Positions 1-7,140 are shown, numbered from the stretch's first letter. The stretch is 15,829 bases of DNA from Bacteroidales bacterium (GCA_012838875.1 DUOL01000119.1:1-15829), one strand, 5' to 3'. The notes: generated from the sequence alone by a model not told the origin. Program-made: numbers and translations.

Positions 1-145
1 AAGCCCGCAAGGGCGGAAGCCGCTGGGGACGCGGCGGCAAAAAAGCGAGCTTGTAAGCTCTTTTTGCCGCCTTGCGACCCCACGGCTTGTGCCCGCGGAC
101 TTGGAACCGGGCGCCGACCCCGAGCGTAGCGAGGGGGCACGCCCT
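1..145 (+). repeat. GC-rich structured repeat, copy 1 (cut by the left window edge)
   Basis: Intergenic element of which 100 of 145 bases are G or C, in an AT-rich setting. It recurs at 4360-4505 (same strand) and 15694-15829 (opposite strand). Seen in order: a small GCCC-GCAA-GGGC hairpin at 3-14; a long imperfect hairpin at 17-88; and a 3' module in which GTGCCC (89-94) can pair with GGGCAC (135-140) and CCCC (118-121) with GGGG (133-136), these two being partly exclusive. It differs from copy 2 by three substitutions and one inserted base. It lies beyond the 3' end of the leftward transporter gene, with its GGGCGTGCC end (read on the minus strand) facing that gene. No ORF in it looks real. 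From memory, similar GC-rich intergenic repeats occur in Flavobacteriia and other Bacteroidota; I cannot confirm this here. Mobile repeat, RNA element and chromosome-structure element all remain possible. Confidence 0.9.
17..88. other. 72-base imperfect hairpin inside repeat copy 1
   Basis: The left arm is AAGCCG, a bulged C, TGGGGACGC, GGCGGCAAAAA, a bulged AGC, then GAGCTT. The right arm is AAGCTC, TTTTTGCCGCC, an unpaired TT, GCGACCCCA, then CGGCTT, with GT at the tip. This gives about 31 pairs in copy 1, with one A-A mismatch (positions 29 and 77). The core (A-run, GAGCTTGTAAGCTC, T-run) resembles a bidirectional intrinsic terminator. The equivalent hairpins lie at 4376-4447 and 15751-15822. 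Confidence 0.8.
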
Positions 146-192
146 AATAAAAATTAAAATTATTTTTCTTCTTATTAATTAACGATAAATAA

Positions 193-227
193 AAAAGGCT
201 CTAAATGCTTATAACTTAGAGCCTTTT
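193..227 (-). terminator. Intrinsic terminator of the MFSD1-like transporter gene
   Basis: A perfect 12-base inverted repeat, AAAAGGCTCTAA at 193-204 and TTAGAGCCTTTT at 216-227, encloses an 11-base loop. Read on the minus strand it follows the stop codon at 271 and ends in a T-run (TTTTTTATTTAT), the classic intrinsic terminator layout. The A/T outer pairs could also let it work on the plus strand. Confidence 0.85.
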
Positions 228-270
228 GAATAGTATCAAGTGTTTGACACTAAGTATCTTCCGATATTTT

Positions 271-1710
271 TTATTCCTGTTTGATATTAGGTAATTCTAA
301 GCCATAACCTTTCTTTTTGTCTTCCGCTTTAAGCATAATCCCGAAAATGAGTGCTAAAACGCCCAAACTTGCGAAGATAAGCATGGGAACAGTATAATTA
401 TACTCTAACGGATTTTCAACGCCCGGGTTAGTGGCACGTAAAGCTGCACCGATAATGATTGGGAAAGCGTATAAACCAATGTTTTGAATCCAGAAAATAA
501 CGGCATAAGCGGAGCCGAGTAGTTTGTTATCAACCAATTTTGGAACACTGGGCCATAATGCAGCAGGTACCAGAGAGAAAGAGATTCCTAGTAAAATAAT
601 GGAAGCGTAAGCAATAACGGGAGCAATCGGCGTTCCTTTAGTTGACGGAAGAACTAAGGCAAATACTAAATGGCAACCTATCATTAACAAGGCTCCTAAC
701 ATCAACATACTTGCTCCTTTACCTTTTTTATCAAGGAAGTTTCCTAAAAATGGAGTTATTGCAGCAGCACCAAGTGGGAAAACAAAGAATACGCGTCCTG
801 CTTGATCCGCTGTATAACCTAAGTTACACTGTAACATATTGTTGGCATATTTTTGGAAAGGGAAAATAGCCGAATAATATAGAACGCAAAGTAAAGCAAC
901 CAACCAGAACACTTTACTAGTAAATAGCAATTTCAAATCGCGAACTTTGAAAGGGTCATCTTTTTCTTCGCCACTTTCACCCATTTGAATTTCAAGTTTT
1001 TTATCCATAAAAGAGTAAGCTATTAAAGATATTAAGCCGATAGCCAATAATAGCACTGCTGCGGCAACGGGGCGTGAAACGTCAACCGGCTCAATTTTAG
1101 CTGCTAAATAAGGAGAACCGAGGAAGACTACGGCGACACCAATACGGGCAATTGCCATCTCAATTCCCATGGCTAAGGCTAACTCTTTTCCTTTAAACCA
1201 TTTCACAATACCTCTTGATACGGTAATTCCAGCCATTTCAACACCACAACCGAAAATCATGAACCCAATTGCCGACATTTTAGCCGAAGCGGGCATACCA
1301 TCAAAAAATGGAGTAATATTCCACCATTTTAATGGAAGATTCATAAAATGGTTCATGGCATTTTCAGCAGCACTACCAATAAATGCAGCACTTACAGCGT
1401 AATAATTAATGGCAGCTCCAAAAAGCATGACAGAACCAGAAAGAATAGCGGTGAATCGCACTCCCATTTTGTCAAGAATAATCCCGGCAAAAATTAAAAA
1501 GAAAATGAAAACATTTAAAAATGTTTCTGAGCCGGCATATCTTCCGTATGCATCAGGTCCCCAACCTCGGTCTGTTTTTAATAATTCTTGTAACGGAGAG
1601 AGGACATCCATGAAAATATAGCCAAAAAACATGGCTATTGCTAGTAAAATCAAGGCGGTCCAACGTACTGCAGGAATGTCCTTCAGTAATTTAGTAACTT
1701 TTTCGCTCAT
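271..1710 (-). CDS. MFS transporter, MFSD1-like (putative dipeptide or small-molecule carrier)
   Basis: A 479-residue polytopic inner-membrane protein with about 12 hydrophobic segments, the usual size for the major facilitator superfamily. A motif-A-like loop, GIILDKMGVR, lies at 76-85. A polar insertion at about 112-140 sits between early membrane segments. The stretch WFKGKELALAMGIEMAIARI at 171-190 resembles the corresponding signature of animal MFSD1, a lysosomal dipeptide carrier; this resemblance is from memory, and the substrate here is inference. The start at 1710 has an A-rich leader without Shine-Dalgarno and a good promoter just upstream. The gene is divergent from the sugar transporter at 1869 and ends before a strong terminator. 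A peptidyl-dipeptidase lies further along (7198-9291), which would suit dipeptide uptake but is not adjacent. An oxalate/formate-antiporter-type MFS is the alternative. Confidence 0.85.
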   Translation of the reverse strand: MSEKVTKLLKDIPAVRWTALILLAIAMFFGYIFMDVLSPLQELLKTDRGWGPDAYGRYAGSETFLNVFIFFLIFAGIILDKMGVRFTAILSGSVMLFGAAINYYAVSAAFIGSAAENAMNHFMNLPLKWWNITPFFDGMPASAKMSAIGFMIFGCGVEMAGITVSRGIVKWFKGKELALAMGIEMAIARIGVAVVFLGSPYLAAKIEPVDVSRPVAAAVLLLAIGLISLIAYSFMDKKLEIQMGESGEEKDDPFKVRDLKLLFTSKVFWLVALLCVLYYSAIFPFQKYANNMLQCNLGYTADQAGRVFFVFPLGAAAITPFLGNFLDKKGKGASMLMLGALLMIGCHLVFALVLPSTKGTPIAPVIAYASIILLGISFSLVPAALWPSVPKLVDNKLLGSAYAVIFWIQNIGLYAFPIIIGAALRATNPGVENPLEYNYTVPMLIFASLGVLALIFGIMLKAEDKKKGYGLELPNIKQE

Positions 1711-1747
1711 AATATTATTTTTTTAAGTTAATAATTTTAATAAAGGG

Positions 1748-1776
1748 CAAAAGTACAAAAAACATTAAATATACAA
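1748..1776 (-). promoter_or_regulatory. Bacteroidota-type promoter for the MFSD1-like gene
   Basis: On the minus strand, TACTTTTG (1755-1748) fits the -7 consensus TAnnTTTG exactly. TTG (1776-1774) lies 18 bases upstream at the -33 position. This implies a leader of roughly 30 bases before the start codon at 1710. Confidence 0.7.
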
Positions 1777-1807
1777 TTGATAAAATTATTTTTTTGAAAA
1801 ATTGATG

Positions 1808-1815
1808 TACATTTG
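1808..1815 (+). promoter_or_regulatory. -7 element for the sugar transporter gene
   Basis: TACATTTG matches TAnnTTTG and lies 53 bases before the start at 1869. No well-spaced -33 TTTG is visible: one at 1793-1796 is only 11 bases away. The assignment is therefore weaker than for the divergent promoter. Confidence 0.5.
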
Positions 1816-1868
1816 CAATTCAATTTATTGTTCAAAAAAAAAATTATATTCCATTTATTTATAAGAAA

Positions 1869-3122
1869 ATGAAAAAAGAAAAATCAAAACAACATGCCAT
1901 TTTTATTATCGGAGCTCTATTTTTTGTTTTTGGTTTTGTTACCTGGCTTAATAGTATTCTAATACCATTTTTAAAAACGGTTTGTGAATTGAACAATTTT
2001 CAAGCCTCTTTCGTAACTTTTGCCTTTTATATATCTTATTTTGTCATGGCTATTCCGTCCTCTTTTATATTGAATAAAACAGGATTTACTCGAGGAATGG
2101 CTTTAGGTTTAATAGTTATGGCTATCGGAGCTACGCTCTTTGTGCCTGCGGCATTGGAGAGAAGTTATCCGCTTTTTTTGGTAGCTCTCTTTTTACAAGG
2201 TACGGGACTTGCCTTATTGCAAACGGCAGCCAATCCGTACGTTACGATACTCGGTCCGCTTGAATCTGCCGCCCGAAGAATGAGCATTATGGGGGTCTGC
2301 AATAAAATCGCAGGAATGATAGGCATTCTTGTCCTATCTTCGGCTCTTTTTTCTAATACTACAGAGTTGTATGAACAAATAAAAATAATTGGTGATGGTG
2401 CTGAAAAAGCACTTTTATTACAAGAACTTTCGCACCGAATAATTTTCCCTTATTTAATAATGACTGCTATCTTAATAGGGTTGGTACTTTTTATTAAGGC
2501 GGCAAAATTACCGGAAGTAGAAGAGGAAGAAGATAATACGGTAGTAGAAAATAAAAAAAGTATCTTTTCATATCCTTACCTCTGGTTCGGCGTCTTAGCT
2601 ATTTTCTTTTACGTTGGAGCGGAAGTAATTTCGATAGATTATTTAGTAAATTACGGTCGATTTATGGGGTTACCCGAAAGTATAGCACTTCGGCTTGGCG
2701 TTTTTGCGTTAATTGCTTTGGTAATAGGTTATTTTACGGGTATTCTTTTTATTCCGAAAATTATATCACAAAGAATGGCACTTATAATTCAAGTAATACT
2801 TGCTATTTTATTAGTAATCATTGCTTTAACTTTTTCGGGTATTATTTCAATTTTAGCAATTCTTGGTTTAAGTTTTGCCCATGCTATCATGTGGCCCGCG
2901 ATTTGGCCGCTCTCCATCCATAATTTAGGAAAATATACGAAACTTGGCTCTGCCTTTTTGATTATGGCAATTGCCGGTGGGGCTATTATTCCGCTCTTTT
3001 ATGGAAAACTTTCCGATATTTATAATCCGCAAGTTGCTTTTGCAGTGCTGTTTATTTCTTACGCCTATATTCTATTTTTTGCTACCTACGGATACAAAAT
3101 CGGGATTGAGAAAAAGGCGTAA
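1869..3122 (+). CDS. Sugar MFS transporter, GluP/FucP family
   Basis: A 417-residue, 12-segment inner-membrane carrier of the fucose permease/glucose-galactose transporter family, expected to import a hexose by ion symport. Family marks include FGFVTWLNSILIPFLK at 21-36, QTAANPYVTILGP at 118-130 and RRMSIMGVCNKIAGMIG at 136-152. An acidic cytoplasmic loop (EVEEEED, around residue 215) separates the two halves. Aligning by eye with E. coli FucP, the two proton-coupling carboxylates Asp46 and Glu135 correspond to Ser29 and Gln118 here. That fits the GluP-like branch rather than a true L-fucose/H+ symporter. Glucose or galactose is the likeliest substrate, but the sequence does not prove it. ridA follows after 94 bases with no obvious terminator between, so the two may share a transcript. 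Confidence 0.9.
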   Translation: MKKEKSKQHAIFIIGALFFVFGFVTWLNSILIPFLKTVCELNNFQASFVTFAFYISYFVMAIPSSFILNKTGFTRGMALGLIVMAIGATLFVPAALERSYPLFLVALFLQGTGLALLQTAANPYVTILGPLESAARRMSIMGVCNKIAGMIGILVLSSALFSNTTELYEQIKIIGDGAEKALLLQELSHRIIFPYLIMTAILIGLVLFIKAAKLPEVEEEEDNTVVENKKSIFSYPYLWFGVLAIFFYVGAEVISIDYLVNYGRFMGLPESIALRLGVFALIALVIGYFTGILFIPKIISQRMALIIQVILAILLVIIALTFSGIISILAILGLSFAHAIMWPAIWPLSIHNLGKYTKLGSAFLIMAIAGGAIIPLFYGKLSDIYNPQVAFAVLFISYAYILFFATYGYKIGIEKKA

Positions 3123-3216
3123 AAGCTCTATTATAAAGAAATATGGTTTATTGTCGGTCGATTAATGTTTTAAATTTTCACACAAATAAATATATTCTAA
3201 TTTTAAATAAATAATT

Positions 3217-3591
3217 ATGAAGAAGATAATTTTTTCGGAAAAAGCACCGAAGGCTATTGGTCCTTATAGTCAAGCGGTGGAGATGAACGGCATGCTTTTT
3301 ATTTCGGGGCAAATTCCTATAAATCCGGTTACGGGTACGATTCCCGAAGGTATTGAAGCCCAAACCGAACAAGTAATGCAAAATATTGCGGCTATTTTAG
3401 AAGCAGCCGGATATTCGTTTAAACATGTTGTAAAATCTACTTGTCTATTGAGCGACATGAGCAATTTCAAGGCTATGAACGCTGTTTATGGGAAATATTA
3501 CAGTGAAAATTCGCCGGCACGAGCCGCTTTTGCAGTGAAAGAGCTTCCTATGAACGTACTTGTTGAAATTGAAACGATTGCTATGAAATAG
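3217..3591 (+). CDS. ridA: RidA family 2-iminobutanoate/2-iminopropanoate deaminase
   Basis: A 124-residue cytosolic protein, close to the usual 125-130 of the family, which forms trimers. It hydrolyses reactive enamine/imine intermediates released by PLP enzymes such as threonine dehydratase. Key residues are present: Tyr17 in GPYSQA, Arg102 in SPARAAF and Glu117 in LVEIET. They match Tyr17, Arg105 and Glu120 of E. coli RidA, and the 15-residue Arg-to-Glu spacing is preserved. The fold signature GMLFISGQIP lies at 25-34. No TAnnTTTG is seen in the 94 bases upstream, so transcription from the sugar transporter promoter is plausible. The 3' end faces gmhA with only 7 bases between the stop codons. 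Confidence 0.95.
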   Translation: MKKIIFSEKAPKAIGPYSQAVEMNGMLFISGQIPINPVTGTIPEGIEAQTEQVMQNIAAILEAAGYSFKHVVKSTCLLSDMSNFKAMNAVYGKYYSENSPARAAFAVKELPMNVLVEIETIAMK

Positions 3592-3598
3592 GGGTTGC

Positions 3599-4183
3599 TT
3601 ATTCTTCGATAAACATATCTGTTTCAATTAGTTCGCAAATTATATGTCCGATAAGGATATGTGCTTCTTGTATTCGGGGTGTATCGGTTGAGGGGATTTG
3701 TAAAATATAATCTGCAACTTCTTTCAGCTTTCCACCGTTTTCGCCGGTAAAAGCGATGGTAGTAATATCTAAATTTTTCGCTGTTTCAAAGGCTTTAGTA
3801 ATATTTAGTGAGTTGCCCGAAGTAGATAATCCGACCAAAACATCTCCTTTTTTTCCATTTCCTCTAATTAATCGTTCGTAAACGTGTTCAAATCCGTAGT
3901 CGTTGGCAATAGCTGTGAGATAAGAGGTGTTGCAGTGCAGGGCTTCGGCGGGTAGGGGAGCTCGGTCAAAGTAGAAACGTCCCGAAAGTTCGGCGGCTAA
4001 ATGTTGTGCGTCAGCCGCACTTCCGCCGTTGCCGCAAAAGAAAATAGTACCGCCTCTACGCAAAGATTTAACCATAATGTCGGCAAGTTGAGAAATTTGA
4101 GACATGAAAATAGTATCGTGTAAGATGCTGCTCATTAACTCTATATTTTCTTCAATAGCTTCTTTTACTCTTATTTGACGCAT
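3599..4183 (-). CDS. gmhA: Phosphoheptose (sedoheptulose 7-phosphate) isomerase GmhA
   Basis: SIS-domain enzyme converting D-sedoheptulose 7-phosphate to D-glycero-D-manno-heptose 7-phosphate, the first step of ADP-heptose synthesis for the LPS inner core. I place the start at 4183 (MRQIRVKEAI), giving 194 residues against 192 in E. coli. With this start the catalytic Glu65 (HLAAELSGRF) and His180 (QEAHILIGH) fall at exactly the E. coli positions. The SIS phosphate-binding stretches FFCGNGGSAADAQH (48-61) and GLSTSGNS (118-125) are intact. The frame stays open to an ATG at 4231, but that would add 16 unlike residues and would lie inside the predicted -7 element. No other heptose gene is nearby. 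The gene is convergent with ridA, with no terminator in the 7-base gap. Confidence 0.95.
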   Translation of the reverse strand: MRQIRVKEAIEENIELMSSILHDTIFMSQISQLADIMVKSLRRGGTIFFCGNGGSAADAQHLAAELSGRFYFDRAPLPAEALHCNTSYLTAIANDYGFEHVYERLIRGNGKKGDVLVGLSTSGNSLNITKAFETAKNLDITTIAFTGENGGKLKEVADYILQIPSTDTPRIQEAHILIGHIICELIETDMFIEE

Positions 4184-4228
4184 AACCTTCGATTTAATTA
4201 TAATGATGAAAACAAACCTATTAAGGTG

Positions 4229-4236
4229 CAAAAATA
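4229..4236 (-). promoter_or_regulatory. -7 element for gmhA
   Basis: On the minus strand TATTTTTG matches TAnnTTTG. Transcription would begin about 7 bases downstream, leaving a leader of about 40 bases before the ATG at 4183. The alternative ATG at 4231 overlaps this element, which argues against the longer protein. No clear -33 TTTG is seen. Confidence 0.55.
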
Positions 4237-4308
4237 GTTATTTTTTATTACTAATGTTTGATAAAATTAAGGGAATTTGGAAATGCGTTTTCCCACCTTC
4301 ATTTATTT

Positions 4309-4356
4309 ACCTAAGATGCTTTATATGAGCAACTTGGTTGCGTGAGGCGCTTAGGT
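4309..4356 (+). other. Nested inverted repeats abutting repeat copy 2
   Basis: ACCTAAG (4309-4315) pairs with CTTAGGT (4350-4356). Inside lies a perfect small hairpin, GCAAC-TTG-GTTGC (4329-4341). A second CCACCT at 4293-4298 competes for AGGTGG (4353-4358). The stretch GGTTGCGTGAGG leads straight into the repeat and may be its true 5' end, which copies 1 and 3 cannot show because the window cuts them off. From memory, a GCGTGAGG motif begins related Bacteroidota repeats; this is unverified. Confidence 0.55.
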
Positions 4357-4359
4357 GGA

Positions 4360-4505
4360 AAGCCCGCAAGGGCGGAAGCCGCTGGGGGCGCGGCGGCAAA
4401 AAAGCGAGCTTGTAAGCTCTTTTTGCCGCCTTGCGTCCCCACGGCTTGTGCCCGCGGACTTGGAACCGGGCGCCGACCCCGAGCGTCAGCGCGGGGGCAC
4501 GCCCT
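4360..4505 (+). repeat. GC-rich structured repeat, copy 2
   Basis: The only copy complete within the window, inside the 350-base gap between gmhA and the YfhO-family gene. It has the same three modules as copy 1, with the long hairpin at 4376-4447. Differences from copy 1 are G for A at 4388, T for A at 4436, an extra C in the 3' loop (GCGTCAGCG) and C for A just after it. The last two create a perfect CCCCG...CGGGG stem. It sits between divergent genes, upstream of the YfhO promoter, so it is not simply a terminator of either. The rest of the gap is AT-rich: the gmhA promoter, the nested inverted repeats at 4309-4356, and the YfhO leader. A 71-codon open frame at 4342-4557 runs through it and is judged spurious. 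Confidence 0.92.
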
Positions 4506-4554
4506 AAAAAAGAATAAAAATCTAATGAAAATAAATTTAATAGAAAAATATCAT

Positions 4555-4562
4555 TAATTTTG
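4555..4562 (+). promoter_or_regulatory. -7 element for the YfhO-family gene
   Basis: TAATTTTG matches TAnnTTTG, 21 bases before the ATG at 4584. It lies about 50 bases past the end of repeat copy 2, so the repeat would not be in this transcript. No convincing -33 TTTG is seen. Confidence 0.5.
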
Positions 4563-4583
4563 CAAACTTTAAATTAAAAAACT

Positions 4584-7073
4584 ATGAAAAAAGAATTTTG
4601 GAAAAAATATTTGCCCTATTTTTCTGCAGTAGTAATTTTTATATTAATAGCAGTTATTTATGCTTCGCCTATTTTAGAGGATAAAATGCTTTTAGCAGGG
4701 GACACGCTTAGTGGAAGGAACATGGCTGCTGAAGTTGTAAAATATAAGAAGGAAACGGGCGTAACCTCCTTTTGGACAGGGAATATGTTTTCAGGCATGC
4801 CCGCGTATCAAATTTATGCGAAAACCTCTACAGATGCTAATATTATCACGCCTCTGAAGAAAATTTACCAGTTGGGACTACCAAGCACAATAGGACTTAT
4901 TTTTGTTTATCTAATAGGCTTTTTCATTTTAATGCGGTCGTTTAGAATTAATAAGTGGTTGAGTATCATCGGCGCTATTGCCATTACCTTTTCCTCTTAT
5001 TTCTTTATAATTATTGAAGCCGGGCATAATAATAAAGTTTACGGAATCGCTTATGTCGTCCCTGTTGTTGCCGGTTTTGTCTTACTTTTTCAAAAAAAAT
5101 ACTTTTGGGGTGTTGTGCTCAGTATGATTTTTACTGCTTTCGGAATAACGCTTCACCCTCAAATGACTTTTTATCTTTTTATGCTTATTGGTGTTTTAGG
5201 TTTTGCTGAACTTTATATACATATTAAGGAAAAACGTATTAAAGATTTTTTTGTCGCTCTTCTAATATTTGTCGCGTGTGTGGGAGTTGGTATAGGAACG
5301 TATTATTCCAAAACAGTAGCGAATATGGAGTATGTAAAAGAGACTATGCGTGGAGGACACTCGGAATTGGTTAAAGAGACCGACTCGCTCAATAAAACAA
5401 AAGGTCTTGACTTAGATTATGCTACGCAATGGAGTTACGGCATTGATGAAACGATGACGTTGCTGATTCCTAACTTTAAGGGAGCGTCTTCGCATTATAA
5501 TATCGGAGTAAATTCTCAAACTTATAATACGCTAGTCGATATTGGAGTTTCTAAAAAAGATGCAGCTAATGTGTGTAGCTCTATGCCTATGTATTGGGGC
5601 GATCAACCCTTCACTTCAGGACCTGTTTATGTCGGGGCTATTATATTTCTTCTCTTTGTATTAGGCTTGCTTGTTGTGAAAGGACCTTATAAATGGGCAT
5701 TGCTGGTGGCAACCTTATTTTCGATTCTACTGTCGTGGGGCAAAAATTTTATGCCGCTCACGGAGCTCTTCTTTAATTATTTTCCGATGTACGATAAATT
5801 TAGAGCTGTTTCATCTATATTAATTGTGGCTGAGATTACAATACCTTTATTGGGCTTTTTAGCTATAAAATCGTTGATGGAAAAACAAATAACCGAACAA
5901 AAGGCTCTCACGAGCCTCTATATTGCAACAGGAATTACTGCCGGGTTATCCCTCTTTTTTGCTCTTTTTGGCGGGTTGTTATATAATTTCACCTCGTTAC
6001 AAGACGGTCAACTAATAGAACAATTTACCAATTGGTTTGGCGGGAATAAAGATATGGCTCAGAGATTAATGGATGCCGTTATTGTTGATAGAGCCTCAAT
6101 GCTGCGACATGATGCAATTCGTTCTACTATATTTATTCTCTTGGCAGCTAGTGTTTTATGGTTGTTTATTAAACAAAAGATAAAAGTTGTTTATCTACTT
6201 CTTTCTCTCGGAATATTGATTCTTGTGGATATGTGGGGAGTTAATAGACGTTTTTTGAACGAATCTAATTTTATTTCAGAAAAAAAATATTTTCAAAACT
6301 TTAAGAAGCAACCTTACGAAGAGATGATTTTAGCGGATAATACTCTGCATTTTAGAGTTTTAAATCTCGCAACTAATACTTTTAACGAAGCTCGAACATC
6401 TTACTATCTCAAATCTATCGGAGGATATCATGCGGCTAAATTACGGAGATATCAAGACTTAATAGATGAGTATATTCGTAAGCTGGATATGTCTGTTTTA
6501 AATATGCTAAATACGCGTTATTTTATCATCAAGGATAATAATGGCAATGTTGTTCCCAGATTAAATCCTGATGCTATGGGTAATGCTTGGTTTGTCGACT
6601 CTCTGTTTGTTGCCCAGAATCCCAATGAAGAGTATGAAATGCTCGGTAAGATAAATTTGAGAAATAGTGCCGTTACAGACCAAAAATTTAATGATTTTGT
6701 TGCCAATTTTAAAGCACAACATGACTCGTTAGCTCAAATTACGCTTCTTTCGTATAAGCCTGACGAACTTTTATATAAATCCACCGCCGGCGTTGATGGG
6801 ATTGTAATTTTCTCAGAAATTTACTACCCCTACGGTTGGAAAGCTTATATTGACGATAAGCCGGTAGAGCATTTTAGAGCTAATTACACGTTACGTGCGT
6901 TGAACGTACCGGCTGGTGAACATACTATTCGTTTTGAGTTTAAGCCGGATTCAATATTTAAAGGCGATAAAATTTCACTACTCTTTATCGTGATTATGTT
7001 TATAACTATCGGTGTCCTTGCTGTTTTTGAAATTAGAAAGATAAAAAAGAAAAAGGAAATAGCTAAAGTTTAA
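4584..7073 (+). CDS. YfhO-family polytopic membrane protein (GT-C-like)
   Basis: An 829-residue inner-membrane protein of the YfhO type common in Bacteroidota. YfhO proteins are GT-C-fold relatives tied to glycosylation of cell-surface polymers in Gram-positives; the substrate here is unknown. The first membrane helix is at about 11-28, then an extracytoplasmic loop with Asp40 (LLAGDTLSGRN), the usual place for a GT-C acidic residue, and WTGNMFSGMP at 64-73. EAGHNNKV (145-151) follows, then a run of helices to about residue 580. A soluble C-terminal part ends in a beta-rich segment (GWKAYIDDKPVEHF, from 751, to FEFKP), then a last helix and a Lys-rich tail. The gene appears to be transcribed alone, with 124 bases and a new promoter before dcp. 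Confidence 0.88.
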   Translation: MKKEFWKKYLPYFSAVVIFILIAVIYASPILEDKMLLAGDTLSGRNMAAEVVKYKKETGVTSFWTGNMFSGMPAYQIYAKTSTDANIITPLKKIYQLGLPSTIGLIFVYLIGFFILMRSFRINKWLSIIGAIAITFSSYFFIIIEAGHNNKVYGIAYVVPVVAGFVLLFQKKYFWGVVLSMIFTAFGITLHPQMTFYLFMLIGVLGFAELYIHIKEKRIKDFFVALLIFVACVGVGIGTYYSKTVANMEYVKETMRGGHSELVKETDSLNKTKGLDLDYATQWSYGIDETMTLLIPNFKGASSHYNIGVNSQTYNTLVDIGVSKKDAANVCSSMPMYWGDQPFTSGPVYVGAIIFLLFVLGLLVVKGPYKWALLVATLFSILLSWGKNFMPLTELFFNYFPMYDKFRAVSSILIVAEITIPLLGFLAIKSLMEKQITEQKALTSLYIATGITAGLSLFFALFGGLLYNFTSLQDGQLIEQFTNWFGGNKDMAQRLMDAVIVDRASMLRHDAIRSTIFILLAASVLWLFIKQKIKVVYLLLSLGILILVDMWGVNRRFLNESNFISEKKYFQNFKKQPYEEMILADNTLHFRVLNLATNTFNEARTSYYLKSIGGYHAAKLRRYQDLIDEYIRKLDMSVLNMLNTRYFIIKDNNGNVVPRLNPDAMGNAWFVDSLFVAQNPNEEYEMLGKINLRNSAVTDQKFNDFVANFKAQHDSLAQITLLSYKPDELLYKSTAGVDGIVIFSEIYYPYGWKAYIDDKPVEHFRANYTLRALNVPAGEHTIRFEFKPDSIFKGDKISLLFIVIMFITIGVLAVFEIRKIKKKKEIAKV

Positions 7074-7132
7074 CGTTGAACTAAATGTAGAAACTTTTTT
7101 TCAACTTTATTTATAGGTTATATTTTTTCTAT

Positions 7133-7140
7133 TATCTTTG
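7133..7140 (+). promoter_or_regulatory. -7 element for dcp
   Basis: TATCTTTG matches TAnnTTTG and sits 57 bases before the start at 7198. The predicted leader contains a small perfect hairpin, TGAAATA-GGTT-TATTTCA (7148-7165), of unknown significance. No clear -33 TTTG is visible. Confidence 0.55.

Noticed and set aside
95..115. tRNA T-arm-like string (GGTTCCAAGTCC on the minus strand) within the repeat
   Set aside because: No acceptor, D or anticodon arms can be drawn around it, and the flanks pair with other parts of the repeat instead.
239..251. Small hairpin AGTGT-TTG-ACACT between the transporter stop and its terminator
   Set aside because: Only five pairs with no T-run; the adjacent 12-pair hairpin at 193-227 is the better terminator.
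4342..4557. Open frame of 71 codons reading through repeat copy 2
   Set aside because: It is Arg/Ala-rich only because it crosses the GC-rich hairpins. The matching frame is not kept in copy 1 because of the one-base difference at the 3' loop, and it has no family resemblance.
7075..7105. GTTGAA/TTCAAC inverted repeat after the YfhO-family gene as a terminator
   Set aside because: Six weak pairs around a 19-base loop with the T-run inside the loop rather than after the stem.
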